Positions 31,204-40,310 of a DNA stretch of 60,267 nucleotides are shown one piece after another (the first letter of the stretch is position 1; every line of letters starts with the position of its first letter). The DNA lies in NCBI GenBank assembly GCA_017454745.1, contig JAFTCL010000036.1, positions 1-60,267 of the forward strand, read 5' to 3'. A program made the position numbers and the translations under genes. The notes under the pieces are model-generated. The model did not search any database, was not told the DNA's origin, and was given only the letters and a program-made list of their open reading frames with translations. The stretch comes from Kiritimatiellia bacterium. GTDB taxonomy: Bacteria > Verrucomicrobiota > Kiritimatiellia > RFP12 > UBA1067.

Positions 31204-32298
31204 GTGAAGGTCCTTTCGGTAGTAGAGGCGTCGGACGGCGGCGTGTGGCGGCATTTGCTGGATTTGGCGGAAGGTTTGTCCGGACGGGTGGAGCTTGCGC
31301 TGGCGGTGTCGTCGCTGCGCAACCCGCAAATCGAGAACGACTTTCCGCTGTTGCGTTCCCTGGGAGTGGAGGTGATTCCGTTCTCCATGGTGCGCGGCAT
31401 TTCCCCGTTTGCGGATCTCCGGGCCTTTTGGGGATTGCTGTCGCTGGTGCGCCGGATTCGTCCGGACGTTATTCACGCGCACAGCAGCAAGGCCGGGTTT
31501 CTGGCGCGGGCCGTTGGACGGTTGGCCCGCTGTCGCGTGGTTTACACGCCCCATGTTTTCGCGTTTTTGATGCGCACCGGAAAGTTCCGCCGTTGGTTAT
31601 ATCGCGCCTTGGAACGGTGGGCGGCGGGTAAAACATCGGTGCTGGTGGCGGTTTCCGCCGCCGACCGCGATGCCGCGCAGGAATTGGGCTTTCCGCCGGA
31701 ACGGGTCCGTTTGATACCCAACGGGGTGCGGACGGATTCTTTGCCGCCGCTGACGTTGCGCGACCGCCGCCCGTTCCGGGTGGGCTTTTTCGGTCGGCTT
31801 TGCGGGCAGAAGGGTGCGGATTTGCTGCCGGACATTGTTCGTTCGGTGCGCGAGAAGAATACCGAGGTGTCGTTTGACGTTTACGGTGACGGCCCGTTGC
31901 GCGAATGGTTGCAACTGCAAAGCGCCGGAACGCCGGGGTTGAACGTGTATGGCGGTTATGCGCCGGGGCAGGCGGCGGGGGTTCTTTCTACGGTGCAAAT
32001 GGCGGTTATGCCTTCCCGTTGGGAGGGATGCCCCTATACGGTGCTGGAAGCTTGGGCGGCCGGAGTTCCGGTGCTGGGTTCGGATATAGCCGGTCTGCGC
32101 GAGATGTTGTGCGACGGTTGCGGCGGTTTGGTTGAATCTGCTGACGCCGCGGATTGGGCGGATGCGGTGTTGCGTATGGCTGCCGACCCGGCGGCGCGAA
32201 TGGAAATGGCGGCAGCCGCCCGCCGGAGGTTGACGGATAAATACGGCATGGCGCGGATGTGCGAGGAAACTTTTTCCTGCCTCGCGGCGCAGAAATGA
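31204..32298 (+). CDS. Glycosyltransferase family 4-type protein
   Basis: 364 residues from a GTG 21 bases after ilvD. Both GT-B halves are clear: the N-terminus has the sugar-acceptor pattern (VVEASDGGVWRHLLDLAEGL) and DVIHAHSSKAGFLARAVG, with YTPHVFAF. The C-terminus has IPNGVRTDSL, VGFFGRLCGQKGADLLPDIV, the motif MPSRWEGCPYTVLEAWAAGV and a GGLV phosphate loop. It resembles polysaccharide-biosynthesis glycosyltransferases that use UDP-sugars. The position between ilvD and aroC looks like operon convenience rather than pathway logic. Confidence 0.9.
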   Translation: MKVLSVVEASDGGVWRHLLDLAEGLSGRVELALAVSSLRNPQIENDFPLLRSLGVEVIPFSMVRGISPFADLRAFWGLLSLVRRIRPDVIHAHSSKAGFLARAVGRLARCRVVYTPHVFAFLMRTGKFRRWLYRALERWAAGKTSVLVAVSAADRDAAQELGFPPERVRLIPNGVRTDSLPPLTLRDRRPFRVGFFGRLCGQKGADLLPDIVRSVREKNTEVSFDVYGDGPLREWLQLQSAGTPGLNVYGGYAPGQAAGVLSTVQMAVMPSRWEGCPYTVLEAWAAGVPVLGSDIAGLREMLCDGCGGLVESADAADWADAVLRMAADPAARMEMAAAARRRLTDKYGMARMCEETFSCLAAQK

Positions 32299-32317
32299 TT
32301 AGGGTAGGAGGCGACGG

Positions 32318-33295
32318 ATGAAATTCGGTTCGGTAATGCGCTTGGAGATATACGGCGAATCCCATTCCCCTTCCATTGGTGTCAGGTTGGAAAATTTCCC
32401 CGCCGGTTTAACGGTTGATTTCGAGGCAATGCGCGCTTTTCTGGCGCGGCGGGCCCCGGGTCGCGACGAGTTGTCAACCCCGCGTCGCGAGGATGACGCC
32501 CCGGAATTTTTGAGCGGCTTGGATCAAGGTGTCACCACCGGCGAGATGATTGAAGCGGTTATCCGTAACACCAATGTCCGTCCGGCGGATTATGAGTGCT
32601 TCGTGCCGCGGCCCGGACATGCGGATTATCCGGTGTGGGCGGTTACTGGCCGCATCCCGTCCGGCGGCGGGGCGAATTCCGGACGAATGACCGCGCCAAT
32701 GTGTGTGGTCGGCGCTTTGTGCCTGCAGTGGTTGACGCGTCGGGGTGTCACGGTCTCGGCCCGCGTGGTTGAGATCGGCGGGAAAACCGAGAATTTCGCG
32801 GAGACTATTCTTGCCGCCAAGCAGGCGGGAGACAGCGTGGGCGGCGTTATTTCCGCCGAGATTTCCGGGATGCCGGTCGGGATCGGTGGGCCGATGTTCG
32901 ATGGGCTGGAGAGCCAGATTTCCGCGGCGGTTTTCGGTATTCCAGGCGTCAAGGGAATTGAGTTCGGCAACGGTTTTGAAGCAGCCCGGTTGCGCGGTTC
33001 GGAAAACAACGACGCTTTCGCAATCGCCGGCGGGAAGGTGGTTACCTCCACCAATCGGCACGGCGGGATTTTGGGCGGCCGCAGCAGCGGGATGCCGATA
33101 ACGTTCCGCGTGGCGATGAAACCCACCCCGTCGATTTTCCTTCCCCAGCGCAGCGTGGATTTGTCCGCTATGCGCGAAGTGGAGTTGTCCGTGCGCGGCC
33201 GGCACGATCCGTGCATCGCGCTTCGGGCGGTGCCGGTGGTGGAAGCGGTCTCGGCGTTTGCCGTTATGGATGTTATCCTGCGGGGTGTGAAATGA
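32318..33295 (+). CDS. aroC: Chorismate synthase (short form)
   Basis: 325 residues. It converts EPSP to chorismate using reduced FMN. Visible: GESHSP at 13-18, the R-rich RRAPGRDELSTPRREDD, PRPGHADYP, GRIPSGGGANSGRMTA and HGGILGGRSSGMPI. Family members are usually 350-390 residues; this one is shorter, mostly at the C-terminus after the RGRHDPCIALRAVPVVEA motif, but it keeps the core motifs I can recognise. AGGAGG (32306-32311) precedes the ATG. The stop overlaps the aroA start (ATGA), so AroC and AroA, consecutive shikimate enzymes, are translationally coupled. Confidence 0.95.
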   Translation: MKFGSVMRLEIYGESHSPSIGVRLENFPAGLTVDFEAMRAFLARRAPGRDELSTPRREDDAPEFLSGLDQGVTTGEMIEAVIRNTNVRPADYECFVPRPGHADYPVWAVTGRIPSGGGANSGRMTAPMCVVGALCLQWLTRRGVTVSARVVEIGGKTENFAETILAAKQAGDSVGGVISAEISGMPVGIGGPMFDGLESQISAAVFGIPGVKGIEFGNGFEAARLRGSENNDAFAIAGGKVVTSTNRHGGILGGRSSGMPITFRVAMKPTPSIFLPQRSVDLSAMREVELSVRGRHDPCIALRAVPVVEAVSAFAVMDVILRGVK

Positions 33296-34383
33296 AAGTT
33301 ACCGTGGTTCCCGGTTTTAGGAGCGGCGAAATTACCGTGCCGTTTTCAAAGTCGCATCTGCACCGGCTTTTGATCGCGAGATTTCTCTCCGGCGATCGCA
33401 GCGTTTGCGAGCCGGATGTCTCCGACAACGCGGATATCGCGGCCACCCGGCGATGTTTGCGGGCATTAGGCGGTTCTTCTCCAAATCCGGAATTGGATTG
33501 CGGTGAGAGCGGATCGACCTTGCGTTTCATGGCTCCGCTGGCTGCGGCGCTGGGCAAGCGACCGAAGTTTATCCGTCACGGCCGGTTGGCTGATCGCCCG
33601 ATGCTTGAATATCCTGAACTCAAGGCCGGGGTGTATGAATTGCCGGGAAATGTTTCTTCGCAGTTCGTAACCGGTTTGCTGTTTGCCCTGCCGCTGGTGG
33701 ACGGGATTTCCCGCATCCGGTTGTCGTCGCCGCTGGAGTCGCGCGGATATGTGGACATGACGCTCTCGGTGTTGGCGGATTTCGGTGTCACGGTGACGGA
33801 GCTTGACGATGGATTTAAAGTGTGCGGCAAACAACGCTATACCGCCCCGAAATCGGTTGAACCGGAAGGCGATTGGTCCGCCGCCGCATTCTGGTACGCG
33901 GCCAATGCGCTGGGAAGCCGAATCGCGGTTCACGGATTGAGCGACGCTTCCCGTCAACCAGACCGGGCGGTTGATTCGCTTTTGCCTAGCCTGCCGTGCG
34001 AGGTTGACGTGTCTGCCTGCCCGGATTTGCTGCCGGCGTTGACGGTGGTTGCCGCCGGAATGGAGCAAACCACGGTGTTTAAAAACGCGGCGCGGCTACG
34101 GATCAAGGAATCCGACCGCATCGCGGCGATGCAAACTGTGTTGGGCCGGTTTGGAATCCGTACCTATTCCACCACCGATGAAATGCGGGTGTACGGGCGG
34201 CATCTTCCGTTTGCCGCTTGCGAGATTGACAGTTTCGGCGACCACCGGATCGCGATGGCGGCGGCAGTCGCGGCCACTGCGGCGGACGGTCCGGTGGTAA
34301 TCGACGGGGCCGAGTGCGTAGCAAAATCCTATCCGGCTTTCTGGGAAGATTTTAATGCCTTGGATGTGGTGTTGCGGCAATGA
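33292..34383 (+). CDS. aroA: EPSP synthase (short form)
   Basis: 363 residues. It makes EPSP from shikimate-3-phosphate and phosphoenolpyruvate. Signatures: VPFSKSHLHRLLIARFLSG near the N-terminus, DCGESGSTLRFMAPLAA, LSSPLESRGYVDMTLSVL, EGDWSAAAFWYAANALG, RIKESDRIAAM and FGDHRIAMA. The first motif has SKSHLHR where most enzymes have SKSxxNR. The length is well below the usual ~430, so it is a compact version. ATG 33292 overlaps the aroC stop; the frame also runs further upstream but with non-conserved Gly-rich sequence. rsmE overlaps its stop by four bases. Confidence 0.93.
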   Translation: MKVTVVPGFRSGEITVPFSKSHLHRLLIARFLSGDRSVCEPDVSDNADIAATRRCLRALGGSSPNPELDCGESGSTLRFMAPLAAALGKRPKFIRHGRLADRPMLEYPELKAGVYELPGNVSSQFVTGLLFALPLVDGISRIRLSSPLESRGYVDMTLSVLADFGVTVTELDDGFKVCGKQRYTAPKSVEPEGDWSAAAFWYAANALGSRIAVHGLSDASRQPDRAVDSLLPSLPCEVDVSACPDLLPALTVVAAGMEQTTVFKNAARLRIKESDRIAAMQTVLGRFGIRTYSTTDEMRVYGRHLPFAACEIDSFGDHRIAMAAAVAATAADGPVVIDGAECVAKSYPAFWEDFNALDVVLRQ

Positions 34384-35099
34384 ACCGGATTTTGTTTGAG
34401 CACGGCGAAATCGACCCGGACGGGATGGTGTCGCTCCAGGATTTCCGGGCGGAACATTTGCGTCAGGTGTTGCGCGTTGAACCGGGCAAGTTGGTCAAAA
34501 CCGGTGAGGTGGGGGGGCTGGTCGGTTTTTCCGAGGTGCTGTCGGTTTCTCCTGAACAGGTTGTTTTGAGCACCAACCATTGCGACACTGCTGTGCCTCC
34601 GTGGGTGGATTTGTTGTTGGCGGTGCCGCGACCGAAAGTCTTGAAGCGGCTGTGGCCCCAGTTGGCGGCTTTGGGAGTGCGCCGGATCTTTTTGATTAAC
34701 GCTTTCAAGGTCGAGAAGTTCTATTTCAGCAGCCAGTGGATTCAACCGGAGTTTTACCGTCCGTTGTTGGTGGAGGGACTTATGCAGTGCGGCGCGACCG
34801 CGTTGCCGGAGGTCGCGGTTTGCCAGCGGTTCCGCCCGTTTATGGAAGATGCGTTCCCTCGTTTGTTCGAAGGTCAGCCAACCCGGCTGGTGGCGCATCC
34901 GGGGGTGACGCAAACCCCGTCGGTGACCGGCGGAGGCATTCCGGTGGTGGCGATCGGGCCGGAGGGCGGTTGGACTGATTACGAGCTGGATTGTTTCGCT
35001 CGGGCGGGATTTGCCAAATGGTCGCTGGGGAAACGCATTTTGCGCACCGACACCGCCGCCATCGCGTTACTGTCGGTGCTGGACTACGCCAGATCTTAA
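34380..35099 (+). CDS. rsmE: 16S rRNA m3U1498 methyltransferase RsmE
   Basis: 239 residues. It methylates N3 of U1498 in 16S rRNA. It has an N-terminal PUA-like region (FRAEHLRQVLRVEPGKLVK) and a SPOUT knot with the family signature GPEGGWTDYELDCF and LGKRILRTDTAAI. VPRPKVLKRLWPQLAALGVRRI is the usual start of the methyltransferase domain. Its ATG overlaps the aroA stop. The end overlaps nth, read convergently, by four bases, so no room is left for a terminator between the two operons. Confidence 0.93.
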   Translation: MNRILFEHGEIDPDGMVSLQDFRAEHLRQVLRVEPGKLVKTGEVGGLVGFSEVLSVSPEQVVLSTNHCDTAVPPWVDLLLAVPRPKVLKRLWPQLAALGVRRIFLINAFKVEKFYFSSQWIQPEFYRPLLVEGLMQCGATALPEVAVCQRFRPFMEDAFPRLFEGQPTRLVAHPGVTQTPSVTGGGIPVVAIGPEGGWTDYELDCFARAGFAKWSLGKRILRTDTAAIALLSVLDYARS

Positions 35100-35752
35100 G
35101 CTTCGTTCCGCTGTTTTTGGAAGTCGCAGAATTTCCTTATGGGGCATCCGTCGCAATGCGGGTTGCGCGGGGCGCAACGGGTTTGCCCGAAGGACACCAG
35201 ATAAGAGTTCCAGGTTTTCCAATAACGTTTTGGCAAAATCGACCGAAGCGCCATCTCGGTATCGTAAGGCGTCTTGGTTTCGATCAACCCCAACCGGTTG
35301 GTTATCCGGTGAACATGGACGTCAACGCAGATCGCCGGCAGGTCGAACCCGACCGCCACCACCAGATTGGCGGTTTTTCGTCCCACCCCCGGCAACTCGC
35401 ACAGTTCTTCCACGGTGTGCGGCAGGACTCCGCAGAATTTTTCCCGCAGTACCGTCGGCAGAGCTTTTAAGTGACGGGCTTTGTCGCGGAAGAAACCCAC
35501 GGGGAAAATAAGCTTCTCCAGTTTCTCTTGCGGTATTTGGTCCAAATCTTCCGGGGTGGTAGCCACCGCGAAAAGCCGGCGGCACGCCCCGGCGGTGCAG
35601 GCGTCTTTGGTTCTGGCGCTTAATATGGTTCCGACCAAAACCTGAAACGGATCGTTGGTTTGCGCAGCGATCAGCTCGATAATCGGAGCTCCGGCGTTTT
35701 CAAATTCACGCTTCAGAAGCCGGTTTACGGCAGGGATGTCTTTTATGGTCAT
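35096..35752 (-). CDS. nth: Endonuclease III
   Basis: 218 residues. A DNA glycosylase/AP lyase that removes oxidised pyrimidines. The helix-hairpin-helix LPGVGRKTAN lies at 120-129, with catalytic Lys in it (about 126) and catalytic Asp in VDVHVHR (about 144). The C-terminal 4Fe-4S loop is CAPRNPHCDGCPIRKFC with C-x6-C-x2-C-x5-C spacing. I chose the ATG at 35752, which overlaps the HAD gene stop (ATGA); the longer frame adds Pro/Gly-rich sequence. It is the last gene of a minus-strand run and meets rsmE tail to tail. Confidence 0.95.
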   Translation of the reverse strand: MTIKDIPAVNRLLKREFENAGAPIIELIAAQTNDPFQVLVGTILSARTKDACTAGACRRLFAVATTPEDLDQIPQEKLEKLIFPVGFFRDKARHLKALPTVLREKFCGVLPHTVEELCELPGVGRKTANLVVAVGFDLPAICVDVHVHRITNRLGLIETKTPYDTEMALRSILPKRYWKTWNSYLVSFGQTRCAPRNPHCDGCPIRKFCDFQKQRNEA

Positions 35753-36414
35753 GGGAACACCTGTGGTGATTCGGTGGGGCGGTAGTCTTCCAGTGACGGC
35801 ACCACCAGGTCCGCCGTCTGGAGTTGTTCGGTGCAAAAACCGTTACGGTCGAGCGCCACGCAACGCATTCCGGCGGCTTTCGCCGAAGCCACGCCGGACG
35901 GGGAATCTTCAAACACTACGCAATCCGCTGGCGGCACTCCCAAACGTTGCGCGCCGGAAAGGAATCCGTCCGGCGCCGGTTTCCCGCGGCGGTAATCCTC
36001 TGCTCCGAGCACAAATCGGATTTCCGATCTGGCGTCGATTAAGTCCACCGCCGCTTCGACATCGCAGTGCGGCGAGCCGGAAACGATGATTGCCGGGGCA
36101 AGTTTTGCGAGGCGTTTGAGCGCTGCCACCGAAGATTCGATGATTATGCGGCGCGGGTCGGTCCGGAGCCGCAGGTAGTATGGACGCAACTCCAGCGCGG
36201 TCTGCGCGGCGGATGCCGGAACGGCTTTTGGGTAGAGCCGGCGTAGGTCGGAATGGATATCCAGCCAGGAATGCCCGAAAACCACCTGTACAACCTCATC
36301 GGCGGTGGCGGTTGCGCCGCCATCGGCTAGGTATTGGCTAATCGCTTCCGCCCAAAGCTCCTCGGTATCGACCAACGTTCCGTCAAGGTCGAATATGAAC
36401 GCTTTGGGGATCAT
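35749..36414 (-). CDS. HAD-superfamily phosphatase (beta-phosphoglucomutase-like)
   Basis: 221 residues. HAD motifs: [15 protein letters not shown] (catalytic DxD near the N-terminus), a helical cap domain, IIVSGSPH (motif II), KPAPDGFL (motif III Lys) and [19 protein letters not shown] (motif IV). The cap and the GxKPAPD pattern fit small-molecule phosphatases or phosphomutases of the beta-PGM/DOG/Gph type. The substrate is not predictable. ATG 36414 is chosen because conserved sequence begins there. It is coupled to nth by a four-base overlap and lies four bases after ychJ. Confidence 0.87.
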   Translation of the reverse strand: MIPKAFIFDLDGTLVDTEELWAEAISQYLADGGATATADEVVQVVFGHSWLDIHSDLRRLYPKAVPASAAQTALELRPYYLRLRTDPRRIIIESSVAALKRLAKLAPAIIVSGSPHCDVEAAVDLIDARSEIRFVLGAEDYRRGKPAPDGFLSGAQRLGVPPADCVVFEDSPSGVASAKAAGMRCVALDRNGFCTEQLQTADLVVPSLEDYRPTESPQVFP

Positions 36415-36418
36415 GGAT

Positions 36419-36916
<498 letters not shown>

Positions 36917-36953
36917 AGCAAATTCTCCATTAAGCGGTTGAAATGTGGCGGTA

Positions 36954-37205
36954 TTAAAGCCGGGATTTCACAAAATCGCGTAAGGCCGCGACCGATATGA
37001 AATTCCTAACGTCAAAATCGGAATCCTCAATCACAATGCCGAAGGCGTCTTCCAAGCCAACCACCAGCTCCAGCAGGCAAACCGAATCAATCCCGTAGGT
37101 ATCGACCAGCGAGGCATCGGTATCCATGTCGGCCGGAGCGACTTGCAGAAACAGCCGCTCGACAATCATTTCCTTAAGTTTTTGTTCAATTGTGGCATTA
37201 TCCAT
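36954..37205 (-). CDS. Acyl carrier protein
   Basis: 83 residues. The phosphopantetheine site is [11 protein letters not shown] with Ser at about position 41. The acidic helical surroundings ([17 protein letters not shown]) are typical of carrier proteins. I chose the ATG at 37205, with GGAG six bases upstream; a longer frame from 37232 has no such site. No fatty-acid or polyketide genes are adjacent, so this is an isolated, dedicated carrier protein whose partner is unknown. It follows metXW by about 166 bases on the minus strand. That gap shows no clear terminator or promoter. Confidence 0.88.
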   Translation of the reverse strand: MDNATIEQKLKEMIVERLFLQVAPADMDTDASLVDTYGIDSVCLLELVVGLEDAFGIVIEDSDFDVRNFISVAALRDFVKSRL

Positions 37206-37371
37206 GGTTTGCTCCAAAAATCCAATGCGCAATTAACAAGCAGATTAAAACTGTACTAAAAACCGGCGGTTAAAACAAGGTTAAAATGGCGTAATCCGGT
37301 TTTTTCATCAAACTTCCGGATCTCGGGCGATAACGCGAAGCGTGTCCGTCGTCGGCCACCCATCCGTTGCG

Positions 37372-39180
37372 TTAAGAATCGCGGGCGATGCGCACAATCA
37401 CCCTCGATGCGCCAAGGTTTTTCAACCCCAATCCCAACAGCGTTTTCTCGACAAAACCCCGCCCCAGCGGGATTAAGTCCAGTATCTTGATGTGGTCTTC
37501 GCTGCAAAGGTACAGGAAGTCCTTGAGGGTGAAAAGGTGGATGTTGGGCGTGTTGTACCATTCGAACGGGATTTGTTTTCCTTTGGGCATTCTCCCGGAG
37601 AGCATAAGGTGCTTGCGTACTTCCCAGCAGGCGAAATTCGGGAATGATACTACCGCCTCTTTGGCAACTCGCAAAATCTGCTGCAGCAGTTTTCGGGGCT
37701 TGCGGATGGTCTGGAGGGTTTCGCTCAGGATAACCATGTCGTATGAGTTGTCCGGAATCATCGACAGCCCGTCGTCCAAATCTTCCATCAGCACGTCGCA
37801 GCCGTTTCTTATGGCGTCAATGATGTGTTCGACATCAATTTCGATGCCGTTTCCGGTGCAATTGTGGTTTTGCCGGAGAATGTTCAAAAGGGCCCCGTCT
37901 CCGCAGCCGAGGTCAAGTATTCGGCTGCCGTCGGGAACCAGTTCGACGACTTTCTGGTAGTGGCGCAACTCCCAGTTTTTGGGTTTGTACGAATTTTTAG
38001 GATCGGTGTTGTCGCGGGTAAACGCCCTAATTACGCGCTTTAGGTCATGGATGTGGGTAAGGAACGCGTCGTGTCCTGCCGCCGCTTCCAAATGGCAGTA
38101 CGACACCGCCTTTTTCTGTCCGAGCATCGCGGTCACCAGTTCTTCGGATTGTTCCGGAGTGAACAGCCAGTCGCCGCTGAGCGACACCACCAGCACTTGT
38201 GCTTTGATGTCGGCGAACGCTTTGTCCAATCCGCCGTAGCGCTCGGCCAGATCGAACTCGTCCATCGCGAGCGTGATGTGCAAGTATGAATTGGCGTCAA
38301 AACGGTTGGTGAATTTGTCGCCCTGGTGTTTGAGATAACTCTCGATTTGGAAAAACGTGCCGAAGTTGCGGTCGATTGCTTTCTTGAACGCGGGGTCAGC
38401 CTCAATCCAGCTTTGCTGTTTTTCGCGCCCGAACTTATCCTCCAGCAGCCGTTGGGAAAGGTAGGTGATGTGCGCGAGTTTTCGGGCGTTGGCAAGACCC
38501 GATGTCGGCTGGTGGTCGCAATCGTAATAATCCCCGCCGTGCCAGTTCGGATCGTCCACGATCGCCTGCCGCCCGATCACGTCGAATGCCAGCGCTTGCG
38601 AGTTGAGGCTGGCGGCGGAAGCGATGATAATGGCTTTGTCAATCTCATCCGGGTAACGGATTGTCCATTCGATGACTTGCATTCCGCCGAAGCTGCCGCC
38701 CACCAGTATCGCCACCCGTTCGATGCCGAGCTGCTTCAAAAGCATGCGGTGTACGGTTACGATGTCGCCGATGGTGAATTTAGGAAACTGCGAACCGTAT
38801 GGTTTCCCGGTGGCGGGATTGATGGAGGATGGTCCGGTGGTGCCTTTGCAGCCGCCGAGAATATTGGCGCAGATTACCTGAAACCGCGTGGTGTCGATCC
38901 CTTTGCCGGGACCGATCATTCCCTCCCACCAGCCGGTGGGGATGGGGTCGCTCTCGTACCGTCCGACAACGTGTGAATCGCCGGTTAGTGCGTGGCAGAC
39001 GAAAATCACGTTCCGGTTGTCCGGGGTGATATTACCGCAACGCTCGTAGGCGACTTCGATTTCCGGCAACACGCCGCCCTTTTCGAGTTTAAAACCCTCC
39101 GGCGGCAACTTTAGCTTGAGCGTTTGCACTTGCACCACGCCCACGCTTCCTTCTTTAAGTTTGGTATCGGTTCTTTCCAT
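37372..39180 (-). CDS. metXW: Homoserine O-acetyltransferase fused to MetW
   Basis: 602 residues in two parts. Residues ~1-390 are MetX, an alpha/beta hydrolase that acylates homoserine in methionine synthesis: CHALTGDSHVVG, GGSFGGMQ with nucleophile Ser 163, SGDWLFTPEQS (Asp 337) and AGHDAFL (His 370). Residues ~400-602 are MetW, a class I methyltransferase-like fold with LDLGCGDG at 422-429 and SFPNFACWEVR. In other bacteria metX and metW are adjacent genes and MetW stimulates MetX. Here they are one polypeptide. The gene lies 16 bases downstream of the GHMP kinase. I saw no SAM riboswitch upstream. Confidence 0.95.
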   Translation of the reverse strand: MERTDTKLKEGSVGVVQVQTLKLKLPPEGFKLEKGGVLPEIEVAYERCGNITPDNRNVIFVCHALTGDSHVVGRYESDPIPTGWWEGMIGPGKGIDTTRFQVICANILGGCKGTTGPSSINPATGKPYGSQFPKFTIGDIVTVHRMLLKQLGIERVAILVGGSFGGMQVIEWTIRYPDEIDKAIIIASAASLNSQALAFDVIGRQAIVDDPNWHGGDYYDCDHQPTSGLANARKLAHITYLSQRLLEDKFGREKQQSWIEADPAFKKAIDRNFGTFFQIESYLKHQGDKFTNRFDANSYLHITLAMDEFDLAERYGGLDKAFADIKAQVLVVSLSGDWLFTPEQSEELVTAMLGQKKAVSYCHLEAAAGHDAFLTHIHDLKRVIRAFTRDNTDPKNSYKPKNWELRHYQKVVELVPDGSRILDLGCGDGALLNILRQNHNCTGNGIEIDVEHIIDAIRNGCDVLMEDLDDGLSMIPDNSYDMVILSETLQTIRKPRKLLQQILRVAKEAVVSFPNFACWEVRKHLMLSGRMPKGKQIPFEWYNTPNIHLFTLKDFLYLCSEDHIKILDLIPLGRGFVEKTLLGLGLKNLGASRVIVRIARDS

Positions 39181-39196
39181 GCTGGGGACATCTCCG

Positions 39197-40192
39197 TTAA
39201 ATCACAACTGGTATGACGGTGGTACAGCCGATTTCCGCCATCTTGGCGGTCAGCCGCAGGTATTGCTCGTCATCCTCGTAGGTTCCGACAATCGCGCCGC
39301 CCGATCCGGCAAACTTGGAGGAACACCCCACGCTTCGGGCGGCAAGCACCATGTTGCGGTTGGCGTCGGAAACGTGGAAAATTCGGTCGCGAAGGTCGAA
39401 ATTGGCGTTAATCAATGCAGGCAGTTTTTCGGGGTGGTTGGCCACCAGAGCGTCGCGGGCCTGTTGAGCCATGTCGGCGAACTCGCCCATCGCGGCCAGG
39501 ATGTCGGGCTTTTTCTCCTCAAACAACACCCGCAGTTTCCGGTGGTAGTGGCCGGATACCTCCGCCCGCTGGGGGTCGAATGCGATGTAGAGCGACGGCA
39601 GGCTGTTGGCGTCGAGCCGTTCGTACCGCCCGTGGCCGGTGGCTTTTACCTGTTCCTCGTTGAAATCCATGAACACCAGCCCTTCGTACATCTGGATCAC
39701 CCGGTCTTGAAGCCCGCACTGAATATCCAGTTCCTCTCGTTCCGCCATCAGGCACAACGTGGGAGCCACCTCCAACGGCACCTGCACCCCGTAGAATTGC
39801 TGAAGCGCCTTGAGCATGGCGGTGCAAATGGCCGATGATCCGGACAACCCGACCAGCCGGGGAATGTTGGAGGTGTAGCGAACGGTAAAGTTCCGGTCCG
39901 GGAGCGTCAGCCCGCACTCTTGGCAATATTCGAAGAACCGCTTGCAGGTGGCTTTTAGCAGCCGGATCCCGCCGTAATACCCGAAGAGCTGGATGTCGTG
40001 AAGCAGCTCTGCCGGGGAGTCAAAAGTGTCATCATCCTCCGGCGCGGGCACGAACCCCAGCTCCGGGGTTTCGTACATTGTGACTTCTGCCCAGAAATTG
40101 CTGAAAGTGAATGATACGGTCTTCCCAAAATAACCGTCTGACGGGTTACCCATCAATCCGGCCCGTGCGTAAGAGCGGGTGGTAAGTAACAT
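39197..40192 (-). CDS. GHMP kinase, glucuronokinase-like
   Basis: 331 residues. GHMP small-molecule kinase motifs: AGLMGNPSDGYFGKT near residues 11-25 (motif 1), PRLVGLSGSSAICTAML (motif 2, phosphate-binding loop) and SKFAGSGGAIVG (motif 3). The motif 1 wording GNPSDxYFGKT is that of plant-type glucuronokinases, which phosphorylate glucuronate at C1, so a sugar-1-kinase role is likely, but galactokinase-like or heptose kinases cannot be excluded. AAGGAGG lies seven bases before the ATG and a near-consensus promoter lies just upstream, so this is the first gene of the metXW operon. Confidence 0.8.
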   Translation of the reverse strand: MLLTTRSYARAGLMGNPSDGYFGKTVSFTFSNFWAEVTMYETPELGFVPAPEDDDTFDSPAELLHDIQLFGYYGGIRLLKATCKRFFEYCQECGLTLPDRNFTVRYTSNIPRLVGLSGSSAICTAMLKALQQFYGVQVPLEVAPTLCLMAEREELDIQCGLQDRVIQMYEGLVFMDFNEEQVKATGHGRYERLDANSLPSLYIAFDPQRAEVSGHYHRKLRVLFEEKKPDILAAMGEFADMAQQARDALVANHPEKLPALINANFDLRDRIFHVSDANRNMVLAARSVGCSSKFAGSGGAIVGTYEDDEQYLRLTAKMAEIGCTTVIPVVI

Positions 40193-40224
40193 GGCAATGC
40201 CTCCTTAAAAGGTAAATTCCCGAT

Positions 40225-40253
40225 ATTATAGCATGGCCCGTAATTAAAGTCAA
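40225..40253 (-). promoter_or_regulatory. Promoter of the GHMP kinase-metXW operon
   Basis: On the minus strand, TTGACT (40253-40248), a 17-base spacer and a perfect TATAAT (40230-40225). A perfect AAGGAGG follows before the start codon at 40192. This is the best promoter in the window. Confidence 0.8.
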
Positions 40254-40260
40254 ATCGCGC

Positions 40261-40292
40261 AAAAAAAATGCCTGTCCGCTGAACGGACAGGC
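40261..40292 (-). terminator. Rho-independent terminator of the glgP-side operon
   Basis: On the minus strand, GCCTGTCCG pairs perfectly with CGGACAGGC around a five-base loop, followed by AT7. It ends the transcript of the coiled-coil gene and shields the adjacent promoter at 40225-40253. Confidence 0.88.
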
Positions 40293-40310
40293 AGGCTGTG
40301 GAAAAACAGG

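Noticed and set aside
37206..37371. Possible riboswitch or promoter between metXW and the acyl carrier gene
   Set aside because: I saw no conserved SAM or B12 motif, no good -10/-35 pair and no convincing terminator.
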